Shown: piece by piece, positions 54,049 through 63,021 of the stretch
How the letters are laid out: the number at the start of each line of letters is the position of its first letter
Position numbering within the stretch: position 1 is the stretch's first letter
NCBI GenBank assembly: GCA_023150935.1
Contig: JAKLJW010000021.1
Span: 1 to 64,000, forward strand
Length of the DNA stretch: 64,000 nucleotides
Direction of reading: 5' to 3'
DNA from: Candidatus Binatia bacterium
Lineage (GTDB): Bacteria > Desulfobacterota > Binatia > HRBIN30
The notes under the pieces: model-generated
The model's input: the letters and a program-made list of their open reading frames with translations, nothing else
Database searches by the model: none
Told to the model about the DNA's origin: nothing
Made by a program: the position numbers and the translations under genes

Positions 54049-56355
54049 TCAGGCGCCGGCCGCAGGGTCCCCGAGAAGTGCTGCGACGTGGTGCAGCAAC
54101 GCTTCGATATCGAAAGGCTTTTGCAGGAAGCGTGCGCCGGCGATGTCGGCGAGGTCGAGGTCTTCGGCAAGATATCCGGATATCAGTAGTACCCGTAACG
54201 ACGGGTAGGCGCGGCGAAGGCGTCGAGCCAGCAGCGCGCCGCTTTCGCCGGGCATGACGACGTCAGAGACGATGGCGTCGATCGGTGTGCCGATCCGCCC
54301 GACCAGTTCCAGGGCCTCGGCAGCCCCGCCGGCGCTATGCACGAGGTAACCGGCATCCTCGAGCGCGCGCACCAGCAGGTCGCGCAGGTTGTCCTCGTCC
54401 TCCGCCACCAGTACGGTCGGGCGCCCGGTTCGAGCGGGCAAAGCCTCAACACCGGCCTCGCGCACACGGGGTACCACGGGGTGTTCGGGCGGGAAGTAGA
54501 TGCGAAACGCGGTGCCACCCTCCGGGCCGCTGGCACAGTTGATGTGGCCCCCATGCTGCTTGACGATACCGAACACCGTGGCCAAACCCATACCGGCACC
54601 CTGGCCGATCTCTTTCGTGGTGAAGAACGGCTCGAATATGTGCTCTCGCACGTCCCGGGCGATGCCGGGTCCGTTGTCCCGCACCGTCAGCACGACGTAA
54701 TTGCCGGGCCTGACGTCCTCTACGAGACCGTGCTCCCGTTCCGTGAGGGTCACGTTCGCGGTTTCCACCGTAACCGTATCGCCGACGCCGGCGCGGCCAC
54801 CCGGTGTCATGGCGTCGCGCGCGTTGGCAACGAGATTCATCACGGCTTGCTCTATCCGGCCGCGGTCGGCTCGCACCGGCCAGACCTCGGGGGCGCTGCG
54901 GACCTCGAGTCGGATGTGGTCGCCCAGCATCACCCGTAACATCGGCACCATTTCGCCGACGAGTGCCGCCAGGCTCTCGGGACGCGTATCGATCGGGTGG
55001 GGTCGACTGAAGTTGAGCAGTTGGCGGATCAACCGCGCGCTGGTGTCGACGGTATCGTTGATGCGATCGGCGTCGCGACGGCCCGGGTGATCGCCCGGCA
55101 GCTTGGCCAGTAGGAACTGCGTACACGCTTTGATCACCGTGAGCTGGTTGTTGAAGTCGTGCGCGATGCCGCCGGCGAGCCGCTCAATGGCTTCGAGTTT
55201 GTGCGCCTGGCGCAGTTGCGCCTCGACCTGCCGTTCGCGAGTCACATCGCGGGCAAGGCCGACGTAGTTGATCAGGCGGCCCGAACTCTCGTGCACCGGG
55301 AACACGACGACGTCGGCTTCGTAAAAGGTCCCGTCCTTGCGCCGTTGGACTTCTGCCCAGTGCCAGTTCTGTTCGCCCGAAAGGGCGGACATCATCTCCT
55401 GGAAGGCAGCCGCGTCGCGTTCGCTGGTCCGCAGCAGATCCACCGTCCGCCCCGTCAGCTCGGCGCGCCCGTACCCGGTCATCCGTTCGCAGGCCGCATT
55501 CACATAGACGATCCGCCCGTCGGGATCGGTGATCATGATCGATTCGACCGCCTGCTCCACGGCGGCACTCAGGCGCGCCCGCTCCTCCTCCGCCTGTCGA
55601 CGCTCGAGTGCGTCCCGCAGGGTCGCAATGATGACCGCGCGGCCGTTCCACTCGACCATGGTTGTAGTAAGGTCCATCGGACGCGAGGAGCCGTCGGCGC
55701 AGCGAAACTCCTGCTGCTCGAACACGTCGCCGCGCACCCGCACCTGCTCTACTGGCCCCACCGGGCTGTCGGCCGGCAGCAGCGTGGAGAAATCCTTGCC
55801 GCTAAGGCTCCCAGCAGCATACCCCAGGAGCCGCTCGGCGCTCTTATTGACCTCTAGAATAGTCCCGGTCGCCGCATCGATGATGAGGATGACATCCAGC
55901 GATTCCTGGAATATTGCCGCGAACCGCTGCTCCCACTCGCGCTGGGCCGCCGCCAGGAGTCGCCGCGCGCGCCGCGCCTCGGCGCGATGGAGTTCGCGAG
56001 CGATGCTCGGAACGATCGCGCCAAGCGTCTGCTTCTCGACGTAATCGGCCGCGCCACCTTTGAGTGCGGTCACCGCGGCCCGAGGACTGTGTTCGGCGGA
56101 AACGACGATAACCGGGGCTTGAATCCCGGCGTTACGAATCAGCTCCAGTGCGCGCGACGCGTCGAGTAAGGGCAAACGGAAGTCGCAGGTGACCAGATCC
56201 CACTCTCCATCGCGCAAGGCGGCCGCGAGCGCCGCCTCGGTCTCCACGCGCTGCCACTCGGGGGCATAGCCGCCCCGCTCTAATTCGTGGACGATCAACT
56301 CCGCGTCGGCCGCGGAGTCCTCTACGAGGAGAACCCGGATCGGAACCGTCGCCAT
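54049..56355 (-). CDS. Hybrid sensor histidine kinase, REC-PAS-PAS-HisKA-HATPase-REC
   Basis: The 768-residue cytoplasmic protein starts with a receiver domain (phospho-Asp58 in TCDFRLPLL), then two PAS domains (about 150-260 and 275-390), HisKA with the His in GGIAHDFNNQLTVI, HATPase (NLVANARDAM, DNGPGIARD, GAGMGLATVFGIV) and a second receiver (SDVVMPGESG). Hybrid kinases of this kind integrate a signal and pass phosphate on through the receivers. No membrane span is seen. It is upstream of the membrane kinase by 204 bases and downstream of the radical SAM gene by 90. Confidence 0.88.
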   Translation of the reverse strand: MATVPIRVLLVEDSAADAELIVHELERGGYAPEWQRVETEAALAAALRDGEWDLVTCDFRLPLLDASRALELIRNAGIQAPVIVVSAEHSPRAAVTALKGGAADYVEKQTLGAIVPSIARELHRAEARRARRLLAAAQREWEQRFAAIFQESLDVILIIDAATGTILEVNKSAERLLGYAAGSLSGKDFSTLLPADSPVGPVEQVRVRGDVFEQQEFRCADGSSRPMDLTTTMVEWNGRAVIIATLRDALERRQAEEERARLSAAVEQAVESIMITDPDGRIVYVNAACERMTGYGRAELTGRTVDLLRTSERDAAAFQEMMSALSGEQNWHWAEVQRRKDGTFYEADVVVFPVHESSGRLINYVGLARDVTRERQVEAQLRQAHKLEAIERLAGGIAHDFNNQLTVIKACTQFLLAKLPGDHPGRRDADRINDTVDTSARLIRQLLNFSRPHPIDTRPESLAALVGEMVPMLRVMLGDHIRLEVRSAPEVWPVRADRGRIEQAVMNLVANARDAMTPGGRAGVGDTVTVETANVTLTEREHGLVEDVRPGNYVVLTVRDNGPGIARDVREHIFEPFFTTKEIGQGAGMGLATVFGIVKQHGGHINCASGPEGGTAFRIYFPPEHPVVPRVREAGVEALPARTGRPTVLVAEDEDNLRDLLVRALEDAGYLVHSAGGAAEALELVGRIGTPIDAIVSDVVMPGESGALLARRLRRAYPSLRVLLISGYLAEDLDLADIAGARFLQKPFDIEALLHHVAALLGDPAAGA

Positions 56356-56445
56356 GGTAGTGTGCGTCGCAGCCGACCCGGGGCGCGTCGGAGAATGCCG
56401 TTCGGGCTGAGGCGCGCCCCGTCCCCATCCTGCACCGTCTCGACC

Positions 56446-57594
56446 TCACAGTGGAACTGCGGCGCCTACGCTGGTGAGGGAGCCCTCGACTGCCGGCCCC
56501 GGTTCGTAAGTGCAAGAGGGCTCCGCCGCCATGGGATCGCCGGTAACAGCAAAGGCTCGCGCTCGGGACCCGCCGCACACGTGCCGGAATTCGCACAGAC
56601 CGCACTTGCCGTCCAGACTTGCGGTGTCGCGGAGTCGACGGAATATCGGGGCCTCCCGATACAGGTCGGCAAGCGGCGTTTCCCGGATCGACCCGGCCCG
56701 AATCGGCAGAAATCCGCTCGGGTACACTTCCCCCGTGTGCGCCACGAACACCAGGCCATTGCCGTCGGTCACGCCACGCAGGGCACGCGGCATGTCCACC
56801 ATACCCGCGACGCGCGCCTGCGGGCCCGTAACCACCCCGGCGCGCTTCTCCAGGCGCTGTTGTTGCAGAACGTAGCGCCGGTAGTGCGGTGCCGCGGTCG
56901 TTCGTACCGCGAAGGTCGAGCTCTTCGACAGCTCGTAGAGGTACGCGAAGATCTCTTCGTACTCGACAGGGTCCAGTTGATCGGCGGAACGTGCCCGGCC
57001 CACGGTGACCAGGAAGAACACGCTCCACATCACCGCACCCAACTCGCCAACGAGGGCGGCCATCGCCGGCAGGTACGCGCGCGTCCGTCGCGTCACCGTG
57101 GTATTGATCTGAACCGGCAAACCGCTCCTGCCGGCCGTCCGAATTCCCTCGACCGTCCAACCGTAAGAACCCGGCTGCTGGCGGAAAGCGTCGTGCACCT
57201 CCGCCGTCGGCCCGTCCAGACTGAGGGCGATGCGTTTCACACCCGCATCGGCAAGCCGCGCCACAGCGGCCGGGGTGAACAGCGGTGTGCCGCTGGGCGT
57301 CACCGCAACGTTGAGGCCGCATCCCACACCGTACTCGATAAGCTCGAACAGATCGGGGCGCTTAAGTGGGTCGCCCCCCGTGATAACGAACACCGGACTG
57401 CCCAGGTCGCGGATCTGGTCGAGCAGAGCCCTGCCTTCGGCAGTCGTCAGCTCATCCCGGGCACGCGCCGGTTGCGCGTCGGCGCGGCAGTGAACACAGC
57501 GCAAGTCGCAGGCCCGCGTAACTTCCCAGATGACCGTGAACGGTGTGCGGGCAAAATCGAGGCCAAATGGGCCCGAGGGTCGAGACGCCGTCAT
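56446..57594 (-). CDS. Radical SAM/SPASM protein (AhbD/NirJ-like)
   Basis: The 382-residue protein has the [4Fe-4S] motif Cys-x3-Cys-x2-Cys (TRACDLRCVHCRAD), then GGDPLKRPD for SAM binding, and a C-terminal SPASM region with Cys in GKCGLCEFRHVCGG. It resembles radical SAM enzymes of heme and heme d1 maturation (AhbD/NirJ) and related families. The substrate is unknown. In-frame starts at 57636 and 57609 are possible; none has a clear ribosome site. The Crp/Fnr gene just upstream suggests redox or anaerobic control. Confidence 0.85.
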   Translation of the reverse strand: MTASRPSGPFGLDFARTPFTVIWEVTRACDLRCVHCRADAQPARARDELTTAEGRALLDQIRDLGSPVFVITGGDPLKRPDLFELIEYGVGCGLNVAVTPSGTPLFTPAAVARLADAGVKRIALSLDGPTAEVHDAFRQQPGSYGWTVEGIRTAGRSGLPVQINTTVTRRTRAYLPAMAALVGELGAVMWSVFFLVTVGRARSADQLDPVEYEEIFAYLYELSKSSTFAVRTTAAPHYRRYVLQQQRLEKRAGVVTGPQARVAGMVDMPRALRGVTDGNGLVFVAHTGEVYPSGFLPIRAGSIRETPLADLYREAPIFRRLRDTASLDGKCGLCEFRHVCGGSRARAFAVTGDPMAAEPSCTYEPGPAVEGSLTSVGAAVPL

Positions 57595-57637
57595 GTTCGG
57601 TGGTCCCATAGCACAGGCTGACTCAGTCCCACACAAC

Positions 57638-58348
57638 TCACGCGCCCTCGATGCTGTCCTGGTAAGCCAGGCGCTTGAGTCGTTCAGGATCGACGAGGAC
57701 CAGATCCCGGCGACCGAACTCGATGACCCGCTTTTGCTTCAGCCCGGCCAACAGCCGTATGGCCGTTTCCGTCGACACCCCGATCATCTCGCCGATTTCC
57801 CTCCGCGAGTAAGGCATCGGCACGCGCGTCGGCCGCCCCTCGCCGCCGTTTCCAGGCGCCAGTTGCAGCAGGAGTTCGGCGAGCCGTCCTTCCGCATTCT
57901 TCAAAGCCAGCGTGCGCACCTTGCGCCGTGCCGCGCTGAGGGCCCGACTCAGGGCAGCGATCAGTCGCACCCCCACCTGGGGATACGCTTCGATGAACGG
58001 GACCAGGCGCTCGCGCGGCAAATAACAGAGCTGGGCGTCGGTGACGGCTTCGGCCGACACGGAATATGGTTCCGAAGGGTCGGTGGGCAGCTCGCCAAGT
58101 ACGTCCCCAGGGCCGGCCACTTCGAGGATATGATCGCGGCCGAACCGGTCCGACTGGTAGAGCTTAACCGCGCCATGACAGAGGATATACAGTCCTGAAG
58201 CCGGCGTGCGCTCGTGAAAGATTACCTGTCGGCGCCGGTATACCGCCGAAACCCCGCAGGCGCGGAAACTGTCGATCTGTCCATCCGTAAGGTCGGCAAT
58301 GATGCTCGACCCACGGATACTACAGTGCTCACACGAGATCTTGCGCAC
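57638..58348 (-). CDS. Crp/Fnr-family transcription regulator
   Basis: The 236-residue protein has a cyclic-nucleotide-binding-like domain (about 20-145, GLYILCHGAVKLYQ, GDVLGELP) and a C-terminal winged helix (YSRREIGEMIGVSTETAIRLLAGLKQK). The N-terminus has Cys6-x2-Cys9, but the third Cys of the FNR cluster (C-x2-C-x5-C) is missing, so an FNR-type [4Fe-4S] cluster is not supported. It precedes the radical SAM gene on the same strand, probably as one operon. Confidence 0.88.
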   Translation of the reverse strand: MRKISCEHCSIRGSSIIADLTDGQIDSFRACGVSAVYRRRQVIFHERTPASGLYILCHGAVKLYQSDRFGRDHILEVAGPGDVLGELPTDPSEPYSVSAEAVTDAQLCYLPRERLVPFIEAYPQVGVRLIAALSRALSAARRKVRTLALKNAEGRLAELLLQLAPGNGGEGRPTRVPMPYSRREIGEMIGVSTETAIRLLAGLKQKRVIEFGRRDLVLVDPERLKRLAYQDSIEGA

Positions 58349-58402
58349 GCCGTACCCTCGGGGCTCCCGGCCGACACACAGCCGCCAAGCCCACCTTCAA
58401 GC

Positions 58403-58418
58403 TGACCATTTAAGGTCA
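58403..58418. promoter_or_regulatory. Palindrome upstream of the Crp/Fnr gene
   Basis: TGACC-ATTTAA-GGTCA is a perfect inverted repeat 55 bases before the regulator start, a place suited to an operator. The spacing between TGA and TCA is ten bases, not the six of CRP or FNR sites, so the binding protein is not clear. Confidence 0.4.
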
Positions 58419-58484
58419 ACTATGGCCGACGTACCGGAGCGGCGCAAGCACCCGAGATCGGCTTTGCTACGGCGCACCTTCCCC

Positions 58485-58522
58485 TAAAAAAGGGGCGCGA
58501 GCCTTCCCAGTCGAAGGCTCGC
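58485..58522 (-). terminator. Terminator-like hairpin downstream of the heptosyltransferase gene
   Basis: On the minus strand CGCGAGCCTT (58522-58513) pairs perfectly with AAGGCTCGCG (58504-58495) over ten bases with an eight-base loop, then CCCC and six T follow. A second small hairpin, CCCCT/AGGGG, overlaps the T run. It is about 340 bases after the heptosyltransferase stop. Confidence 0.5.
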
Positions 58523-58862
58523 GTGGTGAGGGCGGTTCCGTGCTCTAACGAGAGGTGGCCACGAATTTGGCGCCGTGGCGCGGGTTGTCGGGGGTCGCTG
58601 TGCCTGCGTGTTACAGCAATTGCGTGAAACGCGTTGGTAGGTCTGGAATCGTAGGTCAAATCGACGCGACGGTACCGCCCATTTACAACGACGAAGACGG
58701 CTGCCCATTACACCGCGACACCCGCTTCGTTCCGACCTCCTCACCCACGCCGCAGCAAGTACTCAAGTCCACGGAGCGGTGGTATGACATAGCTCAGCGT
58801 CGTAGCTGATAGTCTGCGCCCCGGCCCCCCGGAGATCGGAGTGGCAACCGCACCGCGAGGGA

Positions 58863-59954
58863 TCAAGCAGTTGCGCGGCGCAACGCTCCGAGCGCCACCA
58901 GTTGCCCTTCCACCGCGTCAACCGTGATGGCGTTCAAACAATCGTAATGGCCGTACCGGCAGGTCCGTTCCAGGCACGGACTGCACGCAAGTGGCCGGCG
59001 CACGACGGCCACGCACCGGCCGCGCGGCCCGGTCCGCTCCGGATCCGTAGACCCGAATACACCGACAGTCGGAATCCCCACCGCAGCCGCTACGTGCATG
59101 GCCCCGGAGTCGTTACCGGCGAACCCGTCACACAACGAGAGCAGCGCGACGAGCTGCCCCACCGTGGTCTCCCCGGCCGCCACAATCGGCGACGCCGCGC
59201 TCGCCTGAGCCACCCGCCGGCACCGTTCGCGTTCCCCCGGTGCGCCGACCAGCACGCAGCGCACCCCGTACCGACTCTCTAACCTCTCGATCAGACCGAC
59301 GTACCGGCCTTCCGGCCACTCCTTCGCCGGACCGTAGGCGGCACTCACTGCCATGGCGATCAGCGGCCCCGCGCCGCCCCGCGCCGCCAACCATGACTCC
59401 ATTTGCTCGCGGTGATGCTGGGCCACTTCCAACCGCTGGTCGTCGATTGCCGCGACGCCGAGACCATTGCGCAGCAGATCGAGGTAATCTCCCGACTGGT
59501 GGCCGCGCCGCAACCGCGGCAACGGCACTCCGTTCGTCAACATCCAGCTTCGACCATCGGAACGGAACCCGGCCCGACGCGGAATGCCTGCCAACCACAC
59601 CCAGAACACCGACTCGAAGCTTTTCGGCAACACGACCGCAAGATCGTAGCGCCCGCCCCGCAGCTCGCCGATCAGCCGCGCGCGGTCGGCAATCCCCCGG
59701 ACACCCGGCGCCACCGAGTACGGCACGACCCGATCGATCCAGCGGCAACCATCATAAAGGCCCGCCAGTTCCCGCCGCACCAGCACTGCCAGGCGCGCCT
59801 GCGGATACGCAACCCGCAGGGCGCGAAGTGCCGGCAGGGTCATGACGAGATCTCCCAGCCAGTTCGGCGCCTTTATCAGCACCCGGTCTGGCGCTCCGAC
59901 TGCGCCCCGTCCCCGCGCCGTACTCCGGGTCTCGTGCTCCATCCGTTTTTTCAC
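58863..59954 (-). CDS. Heptosyltransferase family glycosyltransferase (GT9)
   Basis: The 363-residue protein has the GT9 pattern: LIKAPNWLGDLVMTLPALRALR at the start, a middle AAYGPAKEWPEGRYVGL and a C-terminal GNDSGAMHVAAAVGIPTVGVFGSTDPERTGP, which binds the ADP-heptose. This fits lipopolysaccharide heptosyltransferase II (WaaF). The C-terminal CSPCLERTCRYGHYDCLNAI is also seen in WaaF proteins. The GTG at 59954 and an ATG at 59942 are both possible starts. The double-hotdog dehydratase gene is 69 bases upstream. Confidence 0.87.
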   Translation of the reverse strand: MKKRMEHETRSTARGRGAVGAPDRVLIKAPNWLGDLVMTLPALRALRVAYPQARLAVLVRRELAGLYDGCRWIDRVVPYSVAPGVRGIADRARLIGELRGGRYDLAVVLPKSFESVFWVWLAGIPRRAGFRSDGRSWMLTNGVPLPRLRRGHQSGDYLDLLRNGLGVAAIDDQRLEVAQHHREQMESWLAARGGAGPLIAMAVSAAYGPAKEWPEGRYVGLIERLESRYGVRCVLVGAPGERERCRRVAQASAASPIVAAGETTVGQLVALLSLCDGFAGNDSGAMHVAAAVGIPTVGVFGSTDPERTGPRGRCVAVVRRPLACSPCLERTCRYGHYDCLNAITVDAVEGQLVALGALRRATA

Positions 59955-60023
59955 CGCTATCCATTACCAAAGCGCACCGGACACGGCGGCCGTGGTAATC
60001 CGTTTCCGCCGATCGCTGCGCCG

Positions 60024-60956
60024 TCACGGCTCAACCTGCGGCACCAACTCGACGCGCGCCGATGAAACTCGAACGCCCTGCATCGTCCCCTCGAAGACCA
60101 CGTCGATCTTGCCACCGCCACTACTTCGTACCCTGCCTTCGAAGACCACGATCGCCCCGGGCGGCACAAAGGCGCGCAACTTGACACCCCGTACCCGTGC
60201 GGGCCGCAATGCCCGGGGCCGGCCCGGAAGCACCCGGCCGGCTAACTCCACCGCCAGTCGCGCCTGCACGTCGACCAGCATCGTCCCCGGCAGCACCGGC
60301 TTGCGAGGAAAGTGGCCTGCGAACCACGAAGCGTCCGCAGGCACCCTGACCTCCGCCCGCAGCGTCCGATCCGCTTCGGTCGCCACGCCGGAAATGCTCA
60401 GGTTCGCTAATTCCGCCGGCGGAGTCGGGGGGTTGGCCCCGGCCTCGCATAGCACCCGGAACTGCCGCTCAACTACAGCGGGATCGTCGAACTCCTCCAT
60501 CGAGAGCATCGGACCGACACTGCGCCGTAATTCCACCAGACACCGCTCGCCGCACCATGCGCGGCCGCCGTAGGAAACCGAATCCGGATCGCAGCGATCG
60601 ATCTCGACCTCCAGTTGGAGCCGGGTATCGCTGCATGCCCCGGCGTTCGCTTCGAGTTCACCGGCTAAAGCCGCAATCGGGCGCCGTCGAAAGTCGGCCT
60701 TGGCCATGGCAACCCAACCGGCGAGTTGGCCGATCGCCTCCGTAATCAAGCTCGGCGATAACTGTGGCACGGCGCCCCCGACGACAGGGCTTCGCGGCTC
60801 CGCGTGCGGAACGACACATATGCCACGTGCGGCCCGCCCCGGATCGATGTCGGTAATGCTCTGAACGAACGAGAAGCAGGGCGGCAAGGGCCACTCCATC
60901 TCGATCTCGAAAGGCATCGGGGCCGCCGCGTCCCCGGCATACCCCGGCTCAGACAT
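60024..60956 (-). CDS. Double-hotdog 3-hydroxyacyl-ACP dehydratase-like protein
   Basis: The 310-residue protein has two hotdog folds. Domain 1 (about 20-150) contains LSPSLITEAIGQLAGWVAM but lacks the catalytic His motif. Domain 2 (about 180-310) has FAGHFPRKPVLPGTML with His215, as in FabZ/FabA dehydratases. Such proteins dehydrate hydroxyacyl chains in fatty-acid, polyene or lipid pathways. The ATG at 60956 has GGGAG about eight bases upstream. It probably shares a transcript with the heptosyltransferase gene, pointing to envelope lipid. Confidence 0.8.
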   Translation of the reverse strand: MSEPGYAGDAAAPMPFEIEMEWPLPPCFSFVQSITDIDPGRAARGICVVPHAEPRSPVVGGAVPQLSPSLITEAIGQLAGWVAMAKADFRRRPIAALAGELEANAGACSDTRLQLEVEIDRCDPDSVSYGGRAWCGERCLVELRRSVGPMLSMEEFDDPAVVERQFRVLCEAGANPPTPPAELANLSISGVATEADRTLRAEVRVPADASWFAGHFPRKPVLPGTMLVDVQARLAVELAGRVLPGRPRALRPARVRGVKLRAFVPPGAIVVFEGRVRSSGGGKIDVVFEGTMQGVRVSSARVELVPQVEP

Positions 60957-61106
60957 GCGACGCTCCCGGCACCTCCGTCGGTCGTGCGCGGCGCCCGCAC
61001 CACCGCTTTGCAGGAGGTCTCGCTCGCGAACCCTGACTTTCAGCGGCAGCGCGCATCGCGGTCGGCTGCAACGTGTTGTTGACTGGCGCGCCACAACCTT
61101 CGAGGA

Positions 61107-61570
61107 TCATCCTGTACCTCGCAGAACAGTGACCATCTCGGCAATCATCTCGACGTGCGCGGCGTCGTCGGCAGCAAGCACGATCGGCTGGTACTCCGGG
61201 TTTGTCGGCAACAGCGCCGCCTCGTTACCCTTGTCGGGGTCGAACACCTTCGAGTCGATCGGGATCGTCACCCAGCGCATGCGGTCCTCGTCGTCGGAAT
61301 TGCGCAGCGGCCCGTACTCGCGCGTCAGATGCCAGAACACCCATCCAGCCCCGTGGCGTCGCTCGTGACGCACAGGGGCACCGGCACCGGCCCGCGCGCG
61401 AACTCGAACGAGCTCGCCCATTCGTCATGGTCTTTCTTCCACGATGAGTAGATGCTCGCAATCGCCCCCTTGCAGGCGCGGCGCTTGCGGTCGAAGAGAG
61501 CGGCGTTGTCGTGCAGGTGGTCGCGCGGCACCCGTTCGGCCGCGCCCCCGTCAGTGCAGGTGAAGGCCAT
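61107..61570 (-). pseudogene. Hypothetical gene split by a frameshift
   Basis: Two minus-strand frames form one plausible protein. The first (from 61570) reads CKGAIASIYSSWKKDHDEWA and SFEFARGPVPVPLCV to about 61375. The second continues in another frame with RHERRHGAGWVFWHLTREYG, WVTIPIDSKVFDPDKG and EMIAEMVTVLRGTG to 61107. One frame change near 61375 joins them. No family was recognised. It may be a decayed accessory gene of the neighbouring RHS region. Confidence 0.5.
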
Positions 61571-61604
61571 GATGCAGCATGGCGCGGGCTATCGCCCGCA
61601 ACCC

Positions 61605-61678
61605 ATTGCGGATTGCGGAATGCGGATTGCGGAACTCATGAATCCGTCGTCCGCAATCCGAAATCCGCATTCCGAAAT
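61605..61678. repeat. Imperfect 29-base inverted repeat of GGATTGCGGA units
   Basis: Arms at 61605-61633 and 61650-61678 are complementary at 25 of 29 positions around a 16-base loop. Each arm is itself built from the short unit GGATTGCGGA or GGAATGCGGA. Such AT-containing palindromes stand out from the GC-rich background and resemble dispersed REP or MITE-like elements. Whether other copies exist cannot be told from this window. Confidence 0.6.
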
Positions 61679-61766
61679 TCTTCGCACCATGCGATCAAAC
61701 GCGGAAATCGTAAATCAGCGTGGGCGGTGAGTTGATTGATCTCGCAGACGATATTCCACTCGCCCC

Positions 61767-63005
61767 CTACATGGGCTTGAAGCCGAACCACTTCTCGTCC
61801 CACCAGTTCCAGCTCCAGTTCCGCACGCGCCAGACGCCGTCCTTGTAATGAAAGATCAGGCCACGGCTCAAGTTTCCGGCGCCCGAGCCGCGCGCGATGG
61901 CCCAGCCCTCCGTGGGCGACACAAACTGCACTTGCCTGACGATGTACCGCTGGGCAATGTCCGGCGGCAGGGTCGGGCCGGGCACCCTTTCCCAGCGCCC
62001 GCCCGAGAAGTGCATGAAGAACTCACCACCCGCCCGGCGGAACGGATCGCTGACCGCAAGCCAGTAGTCCTGTGCGTTGACGACCGCAAGCGCCTCGAAG
62101 GCGACAGAACGCAGATCCTCGGGCAACTCAACCCGCTCCCACGTCCCGTTGAAGGTCCACAATACAGGGTCTGGATCCCGCCGCAGGGGGTCGTCGTCGA
62201 AGGCGGCGCTGCCGCGGACGACGGCACCGCCGTCATCGAGGCAGTGAACCTCGTCCATACGAACCGACGGATAATGTATCGGCGGAACCGGCACCTCCTT
62301 CCAGTCGCCGCCCACACGCCGGAAGGCGTGAGGGCGGCGCCGATCGCCACCCTCGCGCCGGGAGCCGACCAGCCATCCGCCACCGTCAGGCTCGAGACAG
62401 AGATCCGTCATCGACCACTGCTCACCGAGTGGCCAGCCCGGTTTCCGTGCCTCCCACTTCCGGCCATCGAACCGGAGGAGAAGTGTGCCGAAGACATTCG
62501 TCTCCCACTCGAACCGCGCGATTGCCCACCCGTCAGCCGGCCCGCCGAGCGCAAGCTTCTCGATGCCCACCGACAACGACGGAATACCCTGAGCTTCGAC
62601 CGCGGAGCATCGCGCACCGTCCCAATTGATAAACAGCCCCTCCGACTTCACGTCTCGAACGGAAAACCGCTCAGGTCCGAACCGGTAGAGTTCTGCCCCG
62701 CCAGCCCATACGTGGGAAGCGTCGGCGGCATCCACGGTCCACAGGTTGGCAAACCACGTCCGACCCACGAACCACAGCCGCAAACTGTCCCCATCGATCT
62801 CCAGCACCATCGGGTACCCCACCAACCAGCCCCGGCCCGGCGATACGAAGTGCATGCCGTACCACTCGAAATCCGTGACGTTCCGCGGCGCCACCTTTTC
62901 GGAGTCCACCCAATGAGCCGGCACCTGCTCCACCTCGGCAGCCAAACACCGAGGGCCGCGTTGAAGTCCGGCAAACAGCATGAGAGCGATAACGACAAGC
63001 CACAC
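61767..63005 (-). CDS. Exported repeat (beta-propeller-like) protein
   Basis: The GTG at 63005 has AAGGAGA seven bases upstream and gives a signal peptide (VWLVVIALMLFAGLQRGPRCLAAE); the longer frame to 63086 overlaps the RHS gene. The 412-residue product has repeated units ending in W or GWAIAR / GWLVG patterns (FVSPGRGWLVGYP, GPADGWAIARFEW, FVSPTEGWAIARG), each followed by a fragment like LLRFDGRKWE. That spacing suggests a beta-propeller of BNR or WD-like type. It lies 16 bases after the RHS stop and may be translated with it. Function unknown; an immunity or surface role is possible. Confidence 0.65.
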   Translation of the reverse strand: MWLVVIALMLFAGLQRGPRCLAAEVEQVPAHWVDSEKVAPRNVTDFEWYGMHFVSPGRGWLVGYPMVLEIDGDSLRLWFVGRTWFANLWTVDAADASHVWAGGAELYRFGPERFSVRDVKSEGLFINWDGARCSAVEAQGIPSLSVGIEKLALGGPADGWAIARFEWETNVFGTLLLRFDGRKWEARKPGWPLGEQWSMTDLCLEPDGGGWLVGSRREGGDRRRPHAFRRVGGDWKEVPVPPIHYPSVRMDEVHCLDDGGAVVRGSAAFDDDPLRRDPDPVLWTFNGTWERVELPEDLRSVAFEALAVVNAQDYWLAVSDPFRRAGGEFFMHFSGGRWERVPGPTLPPDIAQRYIVRQVQFVSPTEGWAIARGSGAGNLSRGLIFHYKDGVWRVRNWSWNWWDEKWFGFKPM

Positions 63006-63021
63006 GGCAGTCTCCTTCCGG

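Larger units (their letters stand above)
58349..58862. other. Intergenic region upstream of the Crp/Fnr gene, no supported CDS
   Basis: This 514-base gap holds a palindrome at 58403, two adjacent hairpins at 58480-58522, and only weak open frames. One of 84 residues on the plus strand (58555-58809) starts at a GTG without a ribosome site and has no recognisable family. No tRNA or other RNA gene was seen. Confidence 0.45.

Noticed and set aside
58403-58418. Palindrome read as an FNR or CRP box
   Set aside because: TGA and TCA are ten bases apart, while both known site types need six; kept only as an unassigned palindrome.
58555-58809. 84-residue plus-strand ORF
   Set aside because: It has a GTG start without a ribosome site and no recognisable family; base pattern does not favour coding.
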